Part shown: one piece after another, positions 5,957 to 8,278 of the stretch
Layout of the letters: each line of letters opens with the position of its first letter
Numbering within the stretch: position 1 is the first letter of the stretch
Source of the DNA: Chthonomonadaceae bacterium
GTDB taxonomy: Bacteria; Armatimonadota; Chthonomonadetes; Chthonomonadales; Chthonomonadaceae
Direction of reading: 5' to 3'
Assembly (NCBI GenBank): GCA_025355115.1
Contig: JANXLO010000348.1
Coordinates: 1 to 8,278, forward strand
Length of the DNA: 8,278 bases
Notes under the pieces: generated by a model
What the model was told of the DNA's origin: nothing
What the model saw: the letters and a program-made list of their open reading frames with translations, nothing else
The model's database searches: none
Translations under genes and position numbers: made by a program

Positions 5957-7006
5957 CTATCCGGCGGCGCAGCGGCGAAGATAGGCGAGCAGCAGACGAG
6001 TCAGTTCCTGGGGAGCGTCTCGGTGCATTAACTCATAGCCGTGAGAGTTCTCCACAGGCAGGCCGAGGGTGACCGGGCGAGCCGTCAGCCCCTTCTGCGC
6101 TGCGCAGGAGGCGTCGCTGCCGCCGCGCGAGAGATACTGCCAGTGCGGCTTCTGGCCCAGTTCGCTGCAGCACTCCGTCAGAAGCTCCCCGTCGATCGCC
6201 TCCATCGCAGCGTAGCCGTCGCGCACCCAGATGGTCGGCTGTGCGTCAAGGGCAAATTCCGCCTCGGGAGTCCTGGGGCCGATCTCCAGGGCGACGCAGA
6301 TGTCGGCCGGGCGATTGCGCAGCAGGTACTGCGCGCCCTCCGCCCCCACCTCCTCGGACGTCGTCGCCGCGAATGTCACCGGCCCGATCCCCTCCGCGCC
6401 GCTCTGAGCCAGGCTCTCCAATGCCATCAGCAAGACGGCCACATCGGCCCTGTCGTCCAGAAAGTAAGAGCAGATGAAGTCCCCCATGACCGTCACGACT
6501 CGCCGCGACTCCGCGAGCACTACGCGCAGACCGGGCCGGATGCCCGCCTTAGCCTGCTCCGCCGCACTCATCCCGGTGAACAGATGTGCTCTGTCGAAAG
6601 TGAGCGGATTGTGGCGGGCGAACTCCACCACGCTCTTTTCGTGGTTGGTGTGGATGCAGCCGAACGAGAGGATGGCGGGAACGGGCTCGGGCCGCGCCAG
6701 TATGGTCATCGGCCCTTCGCCCCACTTCCACGGATAGGCGCCTCCGTAGGCCGCCGCTCGAATAGTGCCGTCGCCCTCGATCTGCGTAATCATCAGCGCG
6801 ATCTCGTCCAGATGCGCGGTGACGAGCACGGATGGTCCAGGCCTGTCCCCGTTCACGGTGACAGAAAGATTGCCTTTCGCATCCGTCTCAGGAGCGTAGC
6901 CGAGCCTTCTCATCTGAGCTGCGACCACCGCCCGTATCGGGCCTTCCTCGCCGGGAGGCCCGTACGGCAGGATCAGTTCGCGCACGAGTTCGAGTGTGTT
7001 AGGCAT
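5957..7006 (-). CDS. M42-family metallopeptidase (glutamyl aminopeptidase/FrvX/TET type)
   Basis: A 349-residue protein of normal length for peptidase family M42, cytosolic dinuclear-metal aminopeptidases that often form 12-subunit tetrahedral shells. The metal and catalytic motifs appear in order: AHLDEIAL (64-71, His65), LDDRAD (183-188, bridging Asp), TSEEVGAEGA (216-225, catalytic Glu218 and ligand Glu219), EIGPRT (241-246), GGSDAS (295-300) and NSHGYELMH (320-328, His322). In classical M42 enzymes the fourth ligand is Asp; here Glu241 sits at that place, which should be tested by alignment. The inserted region around residues 75-165 matches the family's dimerisation domain in position. 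There is no signal peptide. The start ATG lies 6 bases after the stop of the upstream cyclophilin-fusion gene and lacks a clear Shine-Dalgarno site, so translation may be coupled. It probably degrades peptides; specificity is not readable from sequence. Confidence 0.88.
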   Translation of the reverse strand: MPNTLELVRELILPYGPPGEEGPIRAVVAAQMRRLGYAPETDAKGNLSVTVNGDRPGPSVLVTAHLDEIALMITQIEGDGTIRAAAYGGAYPWKWGEGPMTILARPEPVPAILSFGCIHTNHEKSVVEFARHNPLTFDRAHLFTGMSAAEQAKAGIRPGLRVVLAESRRVVTVMGDFICSYFLDDRADVAVLLMALESLAQSGAEGIGPVTFAATTSEEVGAEGAQYLLRNRPADICVALEIGPRTPEAEFALDAQPTIWVRDGYAAMEAIDGELLTECCSELGQKPHWQYLSRGGSDASCAAQKGLTARPVTLGLPVENSHGYELMHRDAPQELTRLLLAYLRRCAAG

Positions 7007-7012
7007 ATCGGG

Positions 7013-8278
7013 TTACGGGCCGTCGATTTTCCCAGTGATGGTGACGTCGGTCATCGTATCCGGAACCGCGCCTGCGATCGGAGTGCTGTTCTGGTCATTC
7101 TGGTTCGTCTTAGTGATGATTTTCGTGTTCGCCAGGTTCTCCACGATCTGTCCGAATACCACATATCCGCCCAGAGGATTGTTCGCATTGTCGAACGTAG
7201 GATTGAGAAAGGACTGCGGGCCATCGTCTATGAAGAACTGCGAACCCGCGCTGTTTAGCCCCTGGCCGCGCGCCATCCCCAGCGCTCCGTCTACGTGGGT
7301 GAGGCCGGTGCGCTCGAAGGGAATGGTAAAGCCGGGTCCGCCCTGTCCGGCCACGAGGCCTGTCCCAGGGCATTTCGAGTTCGGATCGCCGCCCTGCTCC
7401 ACGAACCCGCTGATGACGCGGTGGAATGTCGTCCCGTTGTAGAGCGGAGCATGTGTGGTCTGATTGAAGTTGCAGGCGTCCGTCCAGGCCAGTGAGCCGG
7501 TCGCAAGGCCCACGAAGTTCGCTACCGTCATCGGAGCGACATCGGCGCGAAGCTCTGCGACGAACTTGCTCTGAGCCTGAGTGACGTTGTTGCGAACGGT
7601 GAATACGGCGAAGGGATTAGTGTTGCTGATCGTGACCGGCAACGGCGGCGAGTCCTTTCCGTTGACCGTCAAGATAAGGCTCTGCGCACCGGACGCCATC
7701 CCGAACGGCACACGGAAATCGACAGCTCCGCCAACGCCTGCATCCGGAGCCTGACTGTCCGTATATTCCACGGTGGTCATGGGGCTGACGACGGATCCGA
7801 TACGAACTGAAACCGTGGCCGCCGTGTTATTCAGATTGCGCACCCGCAGGCGAACATTGCCGTACAGGGCATTGAAGCTGATTTTCTCGAGCTTGATCGA
7901 GTTAGGGCGTGGCGTGAAGGTGTGTATCCCCGCCACTTTCCAATCCGCGGAGAATGGGCTGGTCATCAGGTCGCCGCCCGCAAACGTCGTTCCGTTCAGC
8001 AGCCAGTAGACCAGCTGTCCAGTGGTCTGGTTCTGGAGAATCAGATCGGGGTGCCCGTCGTTGTTTGGGTCTCCCAATCCTGCCACTGTGTAGCCGCTCG
8101 CTGGGATGTATGCCAGACTGCTCCCGCCAGCGTAGTTCATGCCGTTCAGGAACCAGAAGACGATCTGGTTGGTGGTAGAGTTTTGCAGCGCGAGATCGGC
8201 TCTGCCGTCGAAGTTGAAGTCCCCTACTCCGACGACTTTATAGTCTGCTCCAGGAACGACGCTAAGAGCTGAACCGCT
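7013..8278 (-). CDS. FG-GAP repeat / Ig-like / cyclophilin peptidyl-prolyl isomerase fusion (N-terminus missing)
   Basis: The frame is open to the window edge on the minus strand, so the start is outside; the ATG at 8138-8140 is internal to a repeat. About 421 residues are visible. First come two FG-GAP/VCBS units of 50 residues with calcium-loop motifs DFNFDGRADL and DPNNDGHPDL, each followed by a QNxTTxQ(I/L)V(F/Y)W(F/L)LNG strand pattern. Then comes a roughly 90-residue beta-rich region (from NSIKLEKISF to PLPVTISN) that looks Ig- or IPT-like. The C-terminus is a cyclophilin domain: TTFHRVISGFVEQGGDPN keeps the catalytic Arg (codon at 7418-7420) and Gln, with GALGMARG, SAGSQFFI and GGYVVFGQIVENL following. 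The human Trp121 position appears to be Leu, as in many bacterial cyclophilins. FG-GAP repeats are normally extracellular, so this is probably an exported prolyl isomerase; the signal peptide would be off-window. The stop lies 6 bases before the M42 peptidase start. Confidence 0.88.
   Translation of the reverse strand, partial: SGSALSVVPGADYKVVGVGDFNFDGRADLALQNSTTNQIVFWFLNGMNYAGGSSLAYIPASGYTVAGLGDPNNDGHPDLILQNQTTGQLVYWLLNGTTFAGGDLMTSPFSADWKVAGIHTFTPRPNSIKLEKISFNALYGNVRLRVRNLNNTAATVSVRIGSVVSPMTTVEYTDSQAPDAGVGGAVDFRVPFGMASGAQSLILTVNGKDSPPLPVTISNTNPFAVFTVRNNVTQAQSKFVAELRADVAPMTVANFVGLATGSLAWTDACNFNQTTHAPLYNGTTFHRVISGFVEQGGDPNSKCPGTGLVAGQGGPGFTIPFERTGLTHVDGALGMARGQGLNSAGSQFFIDDGPQSFLNPTFDNANNPLGGYVVFGQIVENLANTKIITKTNQNDQNSTPIAGAVPDTMTDVTITGKIDGP
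7992..8278 (-). repeat. Diverged 150-bp tandem repeat coding FG-GAP units
   Basis: CCGTTCAG recurs exactly 150 bases apart (7992 and 8142). The following blocks match in pattern, including CCAG(T/A)AGAC and AGATCGG followed by TGCCGTCG. They encode successive 50-residue FG-GAP units of the cyclophilin fusion protein. The array continues past the window edge; copy number is unknown. Confidence 0.7.

Noticed and set aside
6041..7258. 405-codon plus-strand open frame opposite the M42 and cyclophilin genes
   Set aside because: It is Arg/His-rich without recognisable motifs and crosses two well-supported minus-strand genes. It looks like a GC-driven antisense shadow.

Overview
This window looks like chromosomal DNA of a bacterium with roughly 60% GC (estimated by eye). 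The likely genes use clear Shine-Dalgarno sites in most cases. It holds eight protein genes, of which the first and last are cut by the window edges. I see no RNA genes, insertion sequences, CRISPR array or phage genes. The mix is an acyl-ACP-reductase-like enzyme, a ThuA-like secreted protein, an M42 peptidase, and FG-GAP repeats joined to a cyclophilin. That would fit a free-living environmental phylum such as Armatimonadota, but this is an inference from gene content, and the sequence alone does not fix the taxon.

Left part, plus strand (1-3325). The first gene is the C-terminal three quarters of a protein related to cyanobacterial long-chain acyl-ACP reductase (fatty aldehyde former), with the catalytic cysteine in place. 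Next comes a complete HI0933/YhiN/BaiN-type FAD-dependent oxidoreductase, then a hairpin and a 280-base non-coding stretch. The last gene here is a membrane delta-9-type fatty acid desaturase with an extra cysteine-pair tail. Two of the three genes therefore act on acyl chains.

Centre. At 3342-3391 a long inverted repeat with a perfect 26-base core lies between the desaturase and the genes converging on it. It most likely ends transcription from both sides.

Right part, minus strand (8278 down to 3418). In transcription order the genes are: a secreted-type protein with FG-GAP repeats, an Ig-like region and a cyclophilin prolyl isomerase domain; an M42-family metallopeptidase starting 6 bases after it; a secreted ThuA-like protein; a membrane protein with an N-terminal zinc ribbon; and a membrane-anchored CX5R tyrosine/dual-specificity phosphatase starting 29 bases after that. 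The first two and the last two look like separate short operons. ThuA probably has its own promoter and is separated from the zinc-ribbon gene by a hairpin.

No multi-gene system stands out as clearly new. The best leads are the two unusual protein architectures (FG-GAP plus cyclophilin, desaturase plus CxxC tail), the acyl-ACP reductase homologue without a visible aldehyde deformylating oxygenase, and the zinc-ribbon/phosphatase pair.
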